Source: a bacterium
GTDB taxonomy: Bacteria > Myxococcota_A > Bradymonadia > Bradymonadales > Bradymonadaceae
Direction of reading: 5' to 3'
DNA length: 64,000 nucleotides
Assembly: GCA_030427705.1 (NCBI GenBank)
Contig: JAUIBR010000009.1
Coordinates: 105,569 to 169,568 of the forward strand
The position numbers were made by a program, and so were the translations under genes. Below the pieces are notes generated by a model. That model saw only the letters and a program-made list of their open reading frames with translations, made no database searches and had not been told where the DNA came from. This document shows, one piece after another, positions 51,853 through 60,961 of this stretch. Each line of letters starts with the position of its first letter. Positions within the stretch are counted from its first letter, which is position 1.

Positions 51853-53225
51853 GCGCGCATCTCAATCAGTTTTTTCGCGGCATCAGACCGGCTGACCGAA
51901 ACTTGGTCGCCGGTTTTCATGTTCTTGATGGCGACCGTACCGTTGGCGACCTCATCAGGGCCAAGCAAGCAGACAAACGGAATATTGCGCTCGTCCGCGT
52001 ACTTGAACTGTCGCTTGTACTTGCCAGGCGTCGTGTAGACATCGACATTCAGTCCGGCTGCGCGAAGCTCGTGCGTGAGGTTGATGGCGTTTGATGCCGT
52101 CGCTTCATTGAACACTGTCACCAGGGCATCCACACCTGAATCGGCGTCATCGAACATTCCCCGCTCTTCCATCAGAACCAGGATACGCTCGAATCCAAGC
52201 GAGAAGCCGCATGCCGGCACGTCCTGCTTTGAGAACATGCCGATGAGACCGTCATAGCGACCACCACCTCCGATACTGCCAGGGAAGTCATCTGAGCGAA
52301 TCTCGAAGATTGGGCCGGTGTAGTACGACAAACCACGCGCCAAATATGGGTCGATATAAAGCTTGTCGGCAGCCGGGCTTCCGCTTGCGAAATCAAGCAA
52401 CTGCTTGAGCTCATCCAGCGCGGTTCGGCCGCTTTCGACCTCACCGATCGCGGACTCCAAGTGCTCGAGCACTGCCTGATTCGAAAACCCTTCGGTCTCG
52501 GGCGAATCGGCGTCATCCAAAATCGGCATCAGCTTGTCGACCGCATCTGGATTGATTCCTCGCCCCAAAAGCTCGGTCACCACGCCATCGCGCCCAATCT
52601 TGTCGAGCTTATCGATAGCGATGAGCGCGTCGGATTCCATGTGTTCTGGAATACCGGAAACCTCCATGAGTGCACGCAAAAGCTGACGGTGATTGACGTG
52701 GATTCGGAATCCCTTGAACTCAAGACGCTTGAGGATATCCGCAAGCGCTGCAGTCACCTCGGCTTCAACGACCATCGACGTTGAGCCCACGACGTCTACG
52801 TCACACTGAAAGAACTCACGAAAGCGCCCACGTTGTGGTCGGTCCGCTCGCCAAACGGGTGCAATCTGGTAGCGCTTAAACACTGATGGCAGGTCGTTTC
52901 GATACTCAGCAAACACACGCGCCAGCGGCACGGTCAGGTCATATCGAAGCCCTGCATCGGCGAGCGACACATCGGTCCCTTCACCCGAATCGATGACACG
53001 TTGGAGTTTCTCGCCGCGTTTCAGGATACGGAAGATGAGCTGGTCGCCCTCTTCCCCGTACTTACCTAGAAGCGCGTCGAGCCGCTCGACGCAGGGTGTT
53101 CCCAAAGGCTGAAAGCCATAAGACTCGAAGACCTGAGTGATTACGTCCGCGACATGGTTTCGGCGTCGCATGTCCTGAGGAAGGAAATCGCGAAATCCGC
53201 TAGCCGGCTTGGTTGAAACACTCAT
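51849..53225 (-). CDS. hisS: Histidyl-tRNA synthetase
   Basis: HisRS charges tRNA-His in a class II reaction. The 458-residue protein has motif 1 to motif 3 in order: RFREFFQCDVDVVG (motif 2), the histidine-binding pair SLADAGLRYDLTVPLARVFA and LARGLSYYTGPIFE, and motif 3 CGFSLGFERILVLMEE. An HGTP anticodon-binding domain is at the C-terminus (from about 350). Length is normal. Its N-terminus SGFRDFLPQDMRRRNHV is the form seen in several non-enterobacterial lineages. The upstream lipoprotein gene is 42 bases away on the same strand. Confidence 0.96.
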   Translation of the reverse strand: MSVSTKPASGFRDFLPQDMRRRNHVADVITQVFESYGFQPLGTPCVERLDALLGKYGEEGDQLIFRILKRGEKLQRVIDSGEGTDVSLADAGLRYDLTVPLARVFAEYRNDLPSVFKRYQIAPVWRADRPQRGRFREFFQCDVDVVGSTSMVVEAEVTAALADILKRLEFKGFRIHVNHRQLLRALMEVSGIPEHMESDALIAIDKLDKIGRDGVVTELLGRGINPDAVDKLMPILDDADSPETEGFSNQAVLEHLESAIGEVESGRTALDELKQLLDFASGSPAADKLYIDPYLARGLSYYTGPIFEIRSDDFPGSIGGGGRYDGLIGMFSKQDVPACGFSLGFERILVLMEERGMFDDADSGVDALVTVFNEATASNAINLTHELRAAGLNVDVYTTPGKYKRQFKYADERNIPFVCLLGPDEVANGTVAIKNMKTGDQVSVSRSDAAKKLIEMRA

Positions 53226-53267
53226 GAATATGTCCGGAGATAGATGAAAGCCCCGAACCCGTTCGCT

Positions 53268-54314
53268 CTATTGCTTGAGCTCTTTGGGTTTGTCGGGATT
53301 CTTGTACTCGTAATCGATCGAGTAACGTGCCAGCCCCTGCTGCTCAAACGTCGAAGCAGGATACTCCAGGCGGAGCGTCTTGGCGTCTTCTGGTGGGCGC
53401 TCAAAGAGCACAAAGTCCTTCACGCTCTCACCAGGTTTGAGGGTCTTCGATTTGTCGAGCTGGTCGACGACGCGGCTGGTCGCTGCAAATTTGATGCGCT
53501 TCATCGTGTCATCGCCCGCATAGAGCGCTGCGCCACGCTGGCCGCTTGTTTTATGACCAGGGCTAAACGTAATAGCCTCTTTCGAACCGTTCTCGACCGT
53601 GTACGAGATCTTCAGAAGCGGGTCCGCGCTGAAACCTTTTCCTTGAACCGTGTCATCAATTTGCACGTATTCGATGTCCGAGGAATCAAGGGTGAACTTC
53701 ACGCCATTGAAGGTCGTGGCGTTGCCAATCTTGCTGTACTTCGGCCCTTTAGCTTCCATCGGCTGGAAGTTGAAGCGGAAGAGGACTGGCATTTTGCCGC
53801 GGTGCATCGCAGGTGGAAGGCTCAGCACCAAATCCTGCGATGAGTCTGGAACCTCGAAGAAGAAGACGTCGTTGATGACATCGTCCTTCTCCATCGTCGT
53901 GGTGACCGTGACCTGACCCTGCGCCGAACCCTTTTCGAGATAGACGCCATTGACCGGCACCTTCTTGTCGGGCGGAAGATCAGCTTCTGCACCGGGATCG
54001 ACGTACAAGAGCGGGGTCGTTGCCTCGGTCATCTGTTGTGTGGAGTGCGTCGGGCTGTAGATGTTCTTGTCAGGTCCCAGGTTCTTGACCGTGATCGGAA
54101 TCGCGAGGACTGGCCGAGGATATTCGTAGGTGTCTTCACCGTCGGATACCTCGAGGTACTTCACGGTGTAATCGCCTACGCTAAACTCGACACCACCAGC
54201 CGTGGCCGCCGTACCAACGGTGCTCACAGTCGGCTTCTCGCCACAGCCCACCGACAGAAGAAGGGCGAGACTAAGGAGAAAGCCAAGTTTGTGGTTTCGC
54301 AGATTGCGGATCAT
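53268..54314 (-). CDS. Lipoprotein of unknown function with DUF4352-like beta domains
   Basis: The Met at 54314 gives a lipoprotein signal with Cys24 (LSVGC); a longer reading to 54410 has no signal. The 348-residue mature protein has two similar beta-sandwich segments, each beginning with GVEFSVGDYTVKYLEV or GVKFTLDSSDIEYVQI and continuing into a PVLAIPITVKNLG or PLLKISYTVENGS strand. These resemble the DUF4352/telomeric-repeat-binding-like fold of secreted proteins. It lies 42 bases upstream of hisS on the same strand, which is probably a chance neighbour. Confidence 0.75.
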   Translation of the reverse strand: MIRNLRNHKLGFLLSLALLLSVGCGEKPTVSTVGTAATAGGVEFSVGDYTVKYLEVSDGEDTYEYPRPVLAIPITVKNLGPDKNIYSPTHSTQQMTEATTPLLYVDPGAEADLPPDKKVPVNGVYLEKGSAQGQVTVTTTMEKDDVINDVFFFEVPDSSQDLVLSLPPAMHRGKMPVLFRFNFQPMEAKGPKYSKIGNATTFNGVKFTLDSSDIEYVQIDDTVQGKGFSADPLLKISYTVENGSKEAITFSPGHKTSGQRGAALYAGDDTMKRIKFAATSRVVDQLDKSKTLKPGESVKDFVLFERPPEDAKTLRLEYPASTFEQQGLARYSIDYEYKNPDKPKELKQ

Positions 54315-54434
54315 AGAATCAGGCCTGTAACAGACGATGCACCCCTCCAGACAAACGGAGGCAGCTTGTTGTTGGAGGTTACTTATTCTTGCGCTTTGGT
54401 CAATGCTCACTTCGTGGTTGTCCGCGAGGTAGAA

Positions 54435-55601
54435 TCAGTCCTTCTTGCGAACGGACGAGGCCCGCAACACCTTCCGACCAAATTTCTCTTCGATCGCGTC
54501 GAGTGTCTTCTCTAACGTCTCGGTTTTTCTGCGGTCTTGCGTAGTAAACATGTCAATTTGTGCGGGTTCGTCACCGTCGTTCAGGTCGAACGCGGCCGCG
54601 CCGACCAGGCGGATCGGGCTCTCGAGGTCAATCGTGTCCATGAGCGCGCAGCCCGCTTCGTAGAGTGCCATCGAATCACTACTTGGCTCTGGCAGCGGGC
54701 CCTGCCGGGTACTCAACTTAAATGTGTCGCTGTATCGGACCTTCAATCGAACCCCACTGGCCCGCAGATTCTTCTTCCGAAGCGAGCGAGCCACGGATTC
54801 GCATTGCTCCCGAAACACTTTTTTCACGGCTTCGACACCTTGGATGTCATCGAATAGAGTTGTCTCAGAGCCGACCGACTTCCTGCCTCGCGATGGGTTC
54901 ACAGAACGCGCGTCCTGCGCATTGGCGAGGGCGTGAATATGGTCGGCGTACGACTTCCCGAGCCGCTCCCGCAGCCACGAGATATCGGCCTCAGCGATGT
55001 CACCAATTGTCATCAAATCGAGGTTCTCAAGTCGCTCCGCGGATTTGGGACCCACGCCCCACAACTTTCGGATCGGCAACCCCGCGATGAATTCCCTTTC
55101 GTTGCCGAAAGGCACCAACGTAATCCCGTCTGGCTTATCCAGATCGCTGGCCAGTTTTGCCAAAAACTTGTTGGACCCGATACCGATTGAGCAGCTCAGC
55201 TCGGTCTTTGCGCGAATCGCGTCTTTGATTGCCATCGCCGCTTCGACCGGCGGGCCGAACAGATTTTCGGTCCCTGTCATGTCCATGAAAGCCTCATCCA
55301 GGCTTAATGGCTCAATGACTGGGATGAACGTGTGCAGCACCTCCATGATCTGCCGAGAAACCTCGACATAAACGCTCATCCTGGGTTTCACGACAACCGC
55401 CTCCGGACAACGCCGCAACGCTTGCGCCATGGGCTGCGCGCTGTGCACACCAAACGGTCGGGCTTCGTAGCTCGCGGTCGACACAACACCGCGTTTTGAA
55501 GGGCCCCCAATTATGACCGGGAGTCCTTGAAGTTCAGGATTGTCGCGCTGTTCGACTGCTGCATAGAACGCATCCATGTCCATGTGGAAGATGATGCGCA
55601 T
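54435..55601 (-). CDS. dinB: DNA polymerase IV (Y family)
   Basis: DinB is an error-prone translesion polymerase. The 388-residue protein has the palm catalytic residues Asp8, Asp102 and Glu103 (FHMDMDAFYAAVE, PLSLDEAFMDMTG) and a tyrosine steric gate at position 13. The helix-hairpin-helix region reads RKLWGVGPKSAERLENL, and the little-finger domain follows. Near the C-terminus QIDMF resembles a sliding-clamp binding motif. The following lipoprotein gene starts close by on the same strand. No lexA or umuD is adjacent. Confidence 0.95.
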   Translation of the reverse strand: MRIIFHMDMDAFYAAVEQRDNPELQGLPVIIGGPSKRGVVSTASYEARPFGVHSAQPMAQALRRCPEAVVVKPRMSVYVEVSRQIMEVLHTFIPVIEPLSLDEAFMDMTGTENLFGPPVEAAMAIKDAIRAKTELSCSIGIGSNKFLAKLASDLDKPDGITLVPFGNEREFIAGLPIRKLWGVGPKSAERLENLDLMTIGDIAEADISWLRERLGKSYADHIHALANAQDARSVNPSRGRKSVGSETTLFDDIQGVEAVKKVFREQCESVARSLRKKNLRASGVRLKVRYSDTFKLSTRQGPLPEPSSDSMALYEAGCALMDTIDLESPIRLVGAAAFDLNDGDEPAQIDMFTTQDRRKTETLEKTLDAIEEKFGRKVLRASSVRKKD

Positions 55602-55604
55602 GGC

Positions 55605-56339
55605 TCAATCGCAGTAGGTGTACGCCGTCTTCGTCTCGCCGAGTGGAGACGTCTCGGTTTCAGTTTTGACTCGGTTTTGGTCGTCGTAGCTGTAGGTTGT
55701 GACGGCCTCCGGCTCGTCGATGCCCGGCACCATCAGCTTCTTAGTCTCCAGTCGCCCGTCCCCGTATCCGAAGACCAGGCGCTCGACCTCACGTTCGCCA
55801 TGGGAGCGGATTTGCTCGCTGACACGACCATCGTTCAGGACGGAACGCACAGTGATATCGGCTTGCCCGTCGACGCCAGCGTTGGGACCGGCACGATCGA
55901 TGGACTCGACCAATTCGTTGTCCGATTTCTGGTAGGTCGACACTTCATCCACCTCTCCATCGACACCAGGAACGCCGCTGTTTAGGTAGTCGCGCTCCTT
56001 CTTAACCAGTTCGCCTCCCTGGTAGGTGAGCGTGATGTTTTCGGTCGCGTTGCCGTCGACGGACTTAGCGATCGTGATGACTACACCGTCCTTCAGCGCT
56101 TCTTCCACGATTTCCGTGGTTGTCGTGCCATCTGCGGTTGACCGCACCCAGGTCTCGACCCGCTTTGTGGGAGACGGGCGTTCAATCTTCGCGACGGCAG
56201 CTGCGCCATCCGGGTGTTGAACCTCAATTTGGCACACCCCGCCTGCTGTGGGATTCAAGTCAGGAGTGGGCTTTGCGGTGGGTCCGCAGGCCATCAGAAA
56301 CGCCGACGCACCGAGAATAATCTTTAGTTCATGGCCCAT
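55605..56339 (-). CDS. Lipoprotein with YD-like repeats
   Basis: The 244-residue protein has a lipobox LMAC (Cys18) and then beta-rich repeats, each with a Y-x-x-G or Y-x-Y motif (ITLTYQGGELVKKE, TTYSYDDQNRVKTET, YTYCD), resembling isolated RHS/YD strands. The start overlaps the upstream gene by 16 bases, an unusually long overlap for translational coupling. It lies three bases upstream of dinB. YD-type proteins are often carbohydrate- or toxin-associated; here it is too short for a toxin and is probably a simple surface lipoprotein. Confidence 0.72.
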   Translation of the reverse strand: MGHELKIILGASAFLMACGPTAKPTPDLNPTAGGVCQIEVQHPDGAAAVAKIERPSPTKRVETWVRSTADGTTTTEIVEEALKDGVVITIAKSVDGNATENITLTYQGGELVKKERDYLNSGVPGVDGEVDEVSTYQKSDNELVESIDRAGPNAGVDGQADITVRSVLNDGRVSEQIRSHGEREVERLVFGYGDGRLETKKLMVPGIDEPEAVTTYSYDDQNRVKTETETSPLGETKTAYTYCD

Positions 56340-57121
56340 TGCAGAACGCCTTGTTCAGTGGGTTTTACCAGGGCTAAGCCATGCGCGTATGCCTCGCGCA
56401 GCCCTGTCGTGAAGGATTCGCTTGGAAGTTCGATCCAACCTTGTTCGGACGCATAGTAGACCAGAAGCCCAGTCCATGCGTCCCAAACCTCGGGGGCGAC
56501 ATCATCCATTCCCTCAGCAAATGCCTCGTCAGAGTTCCAGAGTTCGCGTCGATACCAGAGGCGCCAGCCCGCCTTCAAGGCGTCTAGATAGACCGGATCT
56601 TCGTCGGCCTCGCTCTCCCAGGCGTTCCATGCTTGGGCGGTTGCGTGCGTGCTCCAAGTGTACATAGCGCGCCCGTCCGACGGCGTTTGCCGCAATCGCG
56701 CCTTGGATCCAACGCGCTCGAGCTTCCAGAAGTTCAACCCCCGGGCTCGCATCATGGTCCGAAGCGCATCCTCGACTGCATTGGGATCATCGCCGGACCG
56801 TTTCAAGGCCTCGCGCCATGCCAATTGCTCGTCGAACATCTCGGACTCGAAGTCGACAAACAACTCCGACAATTCTTCGAGTGGGTCGTTCACCCGCAGC
56901 AAGGACGACACGGTCCAACGGTCCGCTCGGGCGCGTCCGTCCACGCTGGTAACACCATCTTCTGTGCTCAGTTGATGCAAGAGCGAAGGGGTGCCGCCGG
57001 GCCAAAGTCCGTCGTTCAACAACGCTTCGGTGGCATTCGTGCTGACCAAGATGGCCGACCCATCGAGCTCTTCCCCGACCTTTAATTGTGCGGTGAGCGC
57101 CGCGTAGCCTACGTGTGTCAT
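56324..57121 (-). CDS. Protein of unknown function (265 aa)
   Basis: This soluble protein has no signal peptide or membrane helix and many Trp/Asp/Glu residues. Stretches such as DGRARADRWTVSSLLRVNDP and ERVGSKARLRQTPSDGRAMYTW look like a helical enzyme, but no known catalytic motif is found. Its start shares one base with the stop of the 85-residue membrane protein upstream, and its 3' end overlaps the YD lipoprotein by 16 bases. It belongs to a minus-strand chain of small genes running from the ACBP gene toward dinB. Confidence 0.65.
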   Translation of the reverse strand: MTHVGYAALTAQLKVGEELDGSAILVSTNATEALLNDGLWPGGTPSLLHQLSTEDGVTSVDGRARADRWTVSSLLRVNDPLEELSELFVDFESEMFDEQLAWREALKRSGDDPNAVEDALRTMMRARGLNFWKLERVGSKARLRQTPSDGRAMYTWSTHATAQAWNAWESEADEDPVYLDALKAGWRLWYRRELWNSDEAFAEGMDDVAPEVWDAWTGLLVYYASEQGWIELPSESFTTGLREAYAHGLALVKPTEQGVLQWAMN

Positions 57122-57378
57122 CAGTCAAACACGTCCAGAATCTTCTCTTCGTCGTCCAACCCGCCTTCTGCCAGCATGATCATCCGCCGCGTTCGCAGCT
57201 TCTGCACGCCAATCACGGTGAGAAACGGGATGATATAGAGCGCGAACGGAACCAAAAATGTGCAGCCTAAGCCGAGCAATCCAACCGCAATGCCTGCGAT
57301 CGGCTTGTCTCTGCCAACTTCAAACGCGAACGCGCCCAAGCCAACAAGAGATGCGCAGAAAAAGATGACACCAATCAT
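57121..57378 (-). CDS. Small membrane protein of unknown function
   Basis: The 85-residue protein has two hydrophobic helices (about 3-20 and 30-55) joined by a short loop, then a basic turn (QKLRTRRMIM) and an acidic tail (LDDEEKILDVFD). No family is recognised. Its stop shares one base with the next gene's start, and the MOSC gene ends directly upstream of its start with no gap. Confidence 0.65.
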   Translation of the reverse strand: MIGVIFFCASLVGLGAFAFEVGRDKPIAGIAVGLLGLGCTFLVPFALYIIPFLTVIGVQKLRTRRMIMLAEGGLDDEEKILDVFD

Positions 57379-57816
57379 CTAGGCTTCCTCGATCGTGTCG
57401 CCAACGTGAATCGCCCCGGACTCAATGACACTGCCACGCAGACCGCCTTTATGAACAAGGCCTTTGAGCACCCCCGGAAACGTACGTCGCTCAAGTCCGC
57501 GGCAAGGTTCGCAAAGTTCAAACCCTTCAATTATTGCGTCACCGATGCGAAGTCGCTTTCCGACGAATTCGTTGAGATCGATGCCTTCCGTCAGGATATT
57601 GCGCCCCGTCTGAAGCGCGTTGAGATCGATCCCGTCATGCTCGGAAAGTCCGTCTAGCGCCTCCTTCGAAATCAGAGTCACCGCTTTGTGCGGCTTTCCC
57701 GACGAGAAGTAGCGGTCCCCAGTTAGGCCTTTGCCCTCGACAGCTTCTACGGATTCGACAGATCGTGTCGGATCGCCGTGGTTCTCGGCGATCATGATGT
57801 CCAGGACGACACCCAC
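57379..57816 (-). CDS. MOSC-domain protein
   Basis: MOSC domains bind molybdenum cofactor or carry sulfur from it, and are found in YiiM/YcbX-type N-hydroxylated base reductases. The 145-residue protein has the typical core EGKGLTGDRYF near the N-terminus, LQTGRNILTEGIDLNEFVGKRLRIGD, and the conserved Cys in FELCEPCRGL near residue 98, where a Mo-cofactor sulfur or substrate could bind. It is a stand-alone domain without fused ferredoxin, so partner reductases must be elsewhere. It sits directly upstream of the 85-residue membrane protein, and the ACBP gene lies just upstream of it. Confidence 0.88.
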   Translation of the reverse strand: MGVVLDIMIAENHGDPTRSVESVEAVEGKGLTGDRYFSSGKPHKAVTLISKEALDGLSEHDGIDLNALQTGRNILTEGIDLNEFVGKRLRIGDAIIEGFELCEPCRGLERRTFPGVLKGLVHKGGLRGSVIESGAIHVGDTIEEA

Positions 57817-58071
57817 TTAGGTCAGCGACGAAACGAGATCAACGTATTGCTGCTGAGCGTCGTCTTTCGACGTGCCCTTGAGCTCGGCCCAAGCATCGTA
57901 TTTTGCGCGGCCGACTGGATTCGTGAAGCCCGGACGCTTGCCGGAAACGTCACCCTGCGTGCCCTGCTTGTACAACGAATACAGCTTCAAGAGCGTGTCA
58001 TTGCTGGGTTTGTCGCTAAGACTTTGAACGTCTTCTGCTGCCTGTTCGAATTGAGATTGTAGGTCTGACAT
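57817..58071 (-). CDS. Acyl-CoA-binding protein
   Basis: ACBP binds medium- and long-chain acyl-CoA esters and buffers them in the cytosol. The 84-residue protein has the family's four-helix signature: LLKLYSLYKQGTQGDVSGKRPG, then RAKYDAWAELKGTS and a final helix ending YVDLVSSLT. The Tyr and Lys residues that contact the CoA headgroup are in place. ACBP is common in eukaryotes and sporadic in bacteria, including Myxococcota-like lineages. Its presence beside lipid-active enzymes fits a lipid-scavenging lifestyle. It is the first gene of the small minus-strand chain. Confidence 0.93.
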   Translation of the reverse strand: MSDLQSQFEQAAEDVQSLSDKPSNDTLLKLYSLYKQGTQGDVSGKRPGFTNPVGRAKYDAWAELKGTSKDDAQQQYVDLVSSLT

Positions 58072-58204
58072 AGTGCCTCCAGTAGTTTGTCAGGTGGCGT
58101 AGTTTTACCCGTGTCTCAGGATCTGTCGAGCCGCTCGATTCGATTCATGGACGAAGCCCGAACAATTGCTTAGCATCTCACCGCCAGCAGTATTGGAGCA
58201 ATGT

Positions 58205-60961
58205 ATGAAGCATCTTGTATTCACCCTTTTTGTCGTCTTGGCGCTCGCCGGATGTTCCGATTCCGAGCCGGACTCGAATCCAAACTCCAAGACGACGGAC
58301 ATGGGGAACGATGCGACCTCCGACATGATGGACGATGTCGGTGGTGGCGGTTGTGACTATCAAAACGAATGCGCGGACGACGAGATTTGCCACGACAACG
58401 CATGCGTTCCAGCCCCTGAGTGCACCTCGATCGTCGCGTGGCTGCCATGCGCGGAAGCCCTGGCCGAAATGGACCGGGAGCTTGGAATCCGCGCGGTTTG
58501 TAATGGAACCCACTGCCAGGTTGCCTGCATCTACGACTCTGAGTGCGCCGATGGTGAGACCTGCACCGACTTCGGCAAATGCGTACCGTTCACCGGTGAA
58601 GTGACCGGCGACCACCCCGGTGGCGACGCACGGGCACCACTGCAGGCGGGCGTTGCGAATGTGCCGATGTACTTCCCGATCGGCGTTTCAGCCGCGGGTT
58701 ATGGAAGCCGTAGCGACCGTTCGCTGAGTCAGTATGCCGATGTGCTCTATAACTCGGCAGGGCAGTTCCACACGCTGTTCAGCCGAGCAGTCGTGCTCGA
58801 CAACGGCGAGCGCGAGATCATGCTCATTCGCCAACCGATCGTCTTTCCGACTGCGATCCAACATGAAGAGGTCGCACGCAAGCTCCAAGAACTGACCGGC
58901 AAAGACTGGCGCGACAGCCTGGTGATTTCGGGGACGCACACGCACTCTGGCCCTGGCCGACATTGGCCACTGCCCGAGGACACCACGCTGCCGGTCGGAA
59001 TGTTGGGCACAGATTCATACTCACAGCAGATTCACGACTGGTTGGTGGAATCGACGTTCGAAGTCGCAAAAGCGGCGCTCGAAGCCAAGCAGCCGGCGAA
59101 GTTTGGTTGGACCATCGTCGAGGCATTCGACAACGACGACCTCATCGCCAGCGACCGTTGGAGCACCACACCACGATTTGACGATAACCGCGTACTGATG
59201 ATGCGGGTCGACGACATGGACGACGAGCCGCTGGCCGTGATGCTTTCGTTCGGCATGCACTCCACCTGGTTCGAGACGACATATATGACCGGAGACAGTG
59301 CTGGCGGTATCGAGAGAGGATTTGAGCTCGCCTTGGCCGAGGAATTCGGACGCTTCACTCCGGTGATGTTCTTCAATGAGAACGGCGGCACGATGTCGCC
59401 GCGCGGCGGGCGCTATGGGCACTCCGACGCACATAAGTTCGAGGCTATCGGTGAGCAGTTTGCAGGCCGCATGTTTGGAGACTTCGTGGCCATTCAGACC
59501 TCTTCCGACGTCGAGCTGGAAGGTTACACGCACCGATTCCCGATTTGGTACACGGATATCGGCTACGAGCCCGGCGAATGGGGCACTTCCGGCAGTCGCA
59601 CCGTGGACAAGACGTTCTGGCATGGTGGACTGAACTGCGTGCCTGAGGTCGACGATGATTTCTCGACGTATTCCGAGCCGTTTGACTACTTCTGCCTGCC
59701 GGTGCACGTGGTGAACAACAATCGCCCTGTCACCTTTGCCAACCGGTCGATGATCACCGCGTTGCAGCTGGGTGACCTCACGGTCGTGACGATGCCGGGA
59801 GAGAACTCGATGGAGGTCGGATTCCAGGTGGTACGTGCGATGTTTGAGAATTTTGATATCGACTGGCGCAAAGCCTTTGTGTGGGGTTACGCCAACGACC
59901 ACCAGCTTTACATCACGCCAACACATCTTCAGTCGGACGAGAAACCGTTTTTCCCCGGCATCGAAGAAGGACCTGAGGCCCACCCGCCATTTGCGTTTTC
60001 GCATCTTCAGGGTGGATACGAGCCCGGCCTGTCGCTCTGGGGCTACAAGTTTGGCGATTTCATGGTGGCCAAGGCCGAGGAGGCTATCGATGGTCTATTG
60101 AACGGCCCGCAGGAGCGCTACCTGCCGTTGCAAATGACGCCCCGGCCGTTTGATCCGTTTACGATCGAGACCACTGAAGCCAACCGCGCGGGCGTCGCGA
60201 CTATTGACGTCGCTGGGCCTGTGACTCGTGGTGATGTGGTCGAGTTTGCGTGGATCGGCGGTGATCCCGGTGCAGAAGCGCCACAATCCCCATTGGTCAC
60301 GTTGGAGCGTGATGACAACGGGACTTGGACGGACGTCATTGCGCCGAGCCTTCGCACGTACGACAACTCGGAACCACTGATGATGACCCGCCTTCGGCCC
60401 GCCGGAGACGAACATGAGTGGCTTGTGTACTGGGAGGAGCTCCCAAATTTCCCGACAGGTACCTATCGATTCCGAGTTGACGGGCATTATCTGGATGCCG
60501 ACACAAACGAGCGAACCGCGTATCAGGTCGTGTCCAACGCGTTCGATGTAGTTCCCCAGTCCATCACCGTCGAAGACGCGCAAATCCAGGGAACAACGTT
60601 CACCGCTCGCCTGACCTATCCCGCAGTTGCGCCTTTGCAATTCATTGGAACGGATGAGGATCAGGGGTTGGTCCAAGGCGGCTATCGAATGCGTCACCCC
60701 CGTGTGCCAAGCGGTTGGCCGACACCGGTTGAGGATATCACGGTCAATGACATCACCGTGGGGACGCTCATGAATGGCAGTGGCAACTATATCTCAACGT
60801 TCGACGCCCAAGATATTCAGCTGACGACCGCCAACGAGATGATTAACGGTCGCGATATTCCGGTGACTCGGATTACAGTTGAGATCGGAAATCTACCCGG
60901 CAACCGCACGATTGGTGTGGATGTGACGGACGCACATGGAAACACGGGTTCGTATCGATGA
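58205..60961 (+). CDS. Neutral/alkaline ceramidase-like lipoprotein
   Basis: Neutral ceramidases hydrolyse ceramide to sphingosine and a fatty acid. The start at 58205 has GGAG in front and gives lipobox LAGC (Cys17). An Asp-Met-rich spacer and a Cys-rich module (about 50-128) follow. The catalytic domain begins near 158 with FPIGVSAAGYGS and VVLDNGEREIMLIRQP. The zinc site includes His245 and His247 (SGTHTHSGPG) and probably His352 (GMHSTW). The nucleophile is Ser398 in NGGTMSPRG, where the canonical motif is NxGDVSP; Gly, Ser and Pro are kept but Asp is Thr. A C-terminal beta domain follows. Length is 918 residues. It overlaps the DksA gene by four bases. Confidence 0.85.
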   Translation: MKHLVFTLFVVLALAGCSDSEPDSNPNSKTTDMGNDATSDMMDDVGGGGCDYQNECADDEICHDNACVPAPECTSIVAWLPCAEALAEMDRELGIRAVCNGTHCQVACIYDSECADGETCTDFGKCVPFTGEVTGDHPGGDARAPLQAGVANVPMYFPIGVSAAGYGSRSDRSLSQYADVLYNSAGQFHTLFSRAVVLDNGEREIMLIRQPIVFPTAIQHEEVARKLQELTGKDWRDSLVISGTHTHSGPGRHWPLPEDTTLPVGMLGTDSYSQQIHDWLVESTFEVAKAALEAKQPAKFGWTIVEAFDNDDLIASDRWSTTPRFDDNRVLMMRVDDMDDEPLAVMLSFGMHSTWFETTYMTGDSAGGIERGFELALAEEFGRFTPVMFFNENGGTMSPRGGRYGHSDAHKFEAIGEQFAGRMFGDFVAIQTSSDVELEGYTHRFPIWYTDIGYEPGEWGTSGSRTVDKTFWHGGLNCVPEVDDDFSTYSEPFDYFCLPVHVVNNNRPVTFANRSMITALQLGDLTVVTMPGENSMEVGFQVVRAMFENFDIDWRKAFVWGYANDHQLYITPTHLQSDEKPFFPGIEEGPEAHPPFAFSHLQGGYEPGLSLWGYKFGDFMVAKAEEAIDGLLNGPQERYLPLQMTPRPFDPFTIETTEANRAGVATIDVAGPVTRGDVVEFAWIGGDPGAEAPQSPLVTLERDDNGTWTDVIAPSLRTYDNSEPLMMTRLRPAGDEHEWLVYWEELPNFPTGTYRFRVDGHYLDADTNERTAYQVVSNAFDVVPQSITVEDAQIQGTTFTARLTYPAVAPLQFIGTDEDQGLVQGGYRMRHPRVPSGWPTPVEDITVNDITVGTLMNGSGNYISTFDAQDIQLTTANEMINGRDIPVTRITVEIGNLPGNRTIGVDVTDAHGNTGSYR

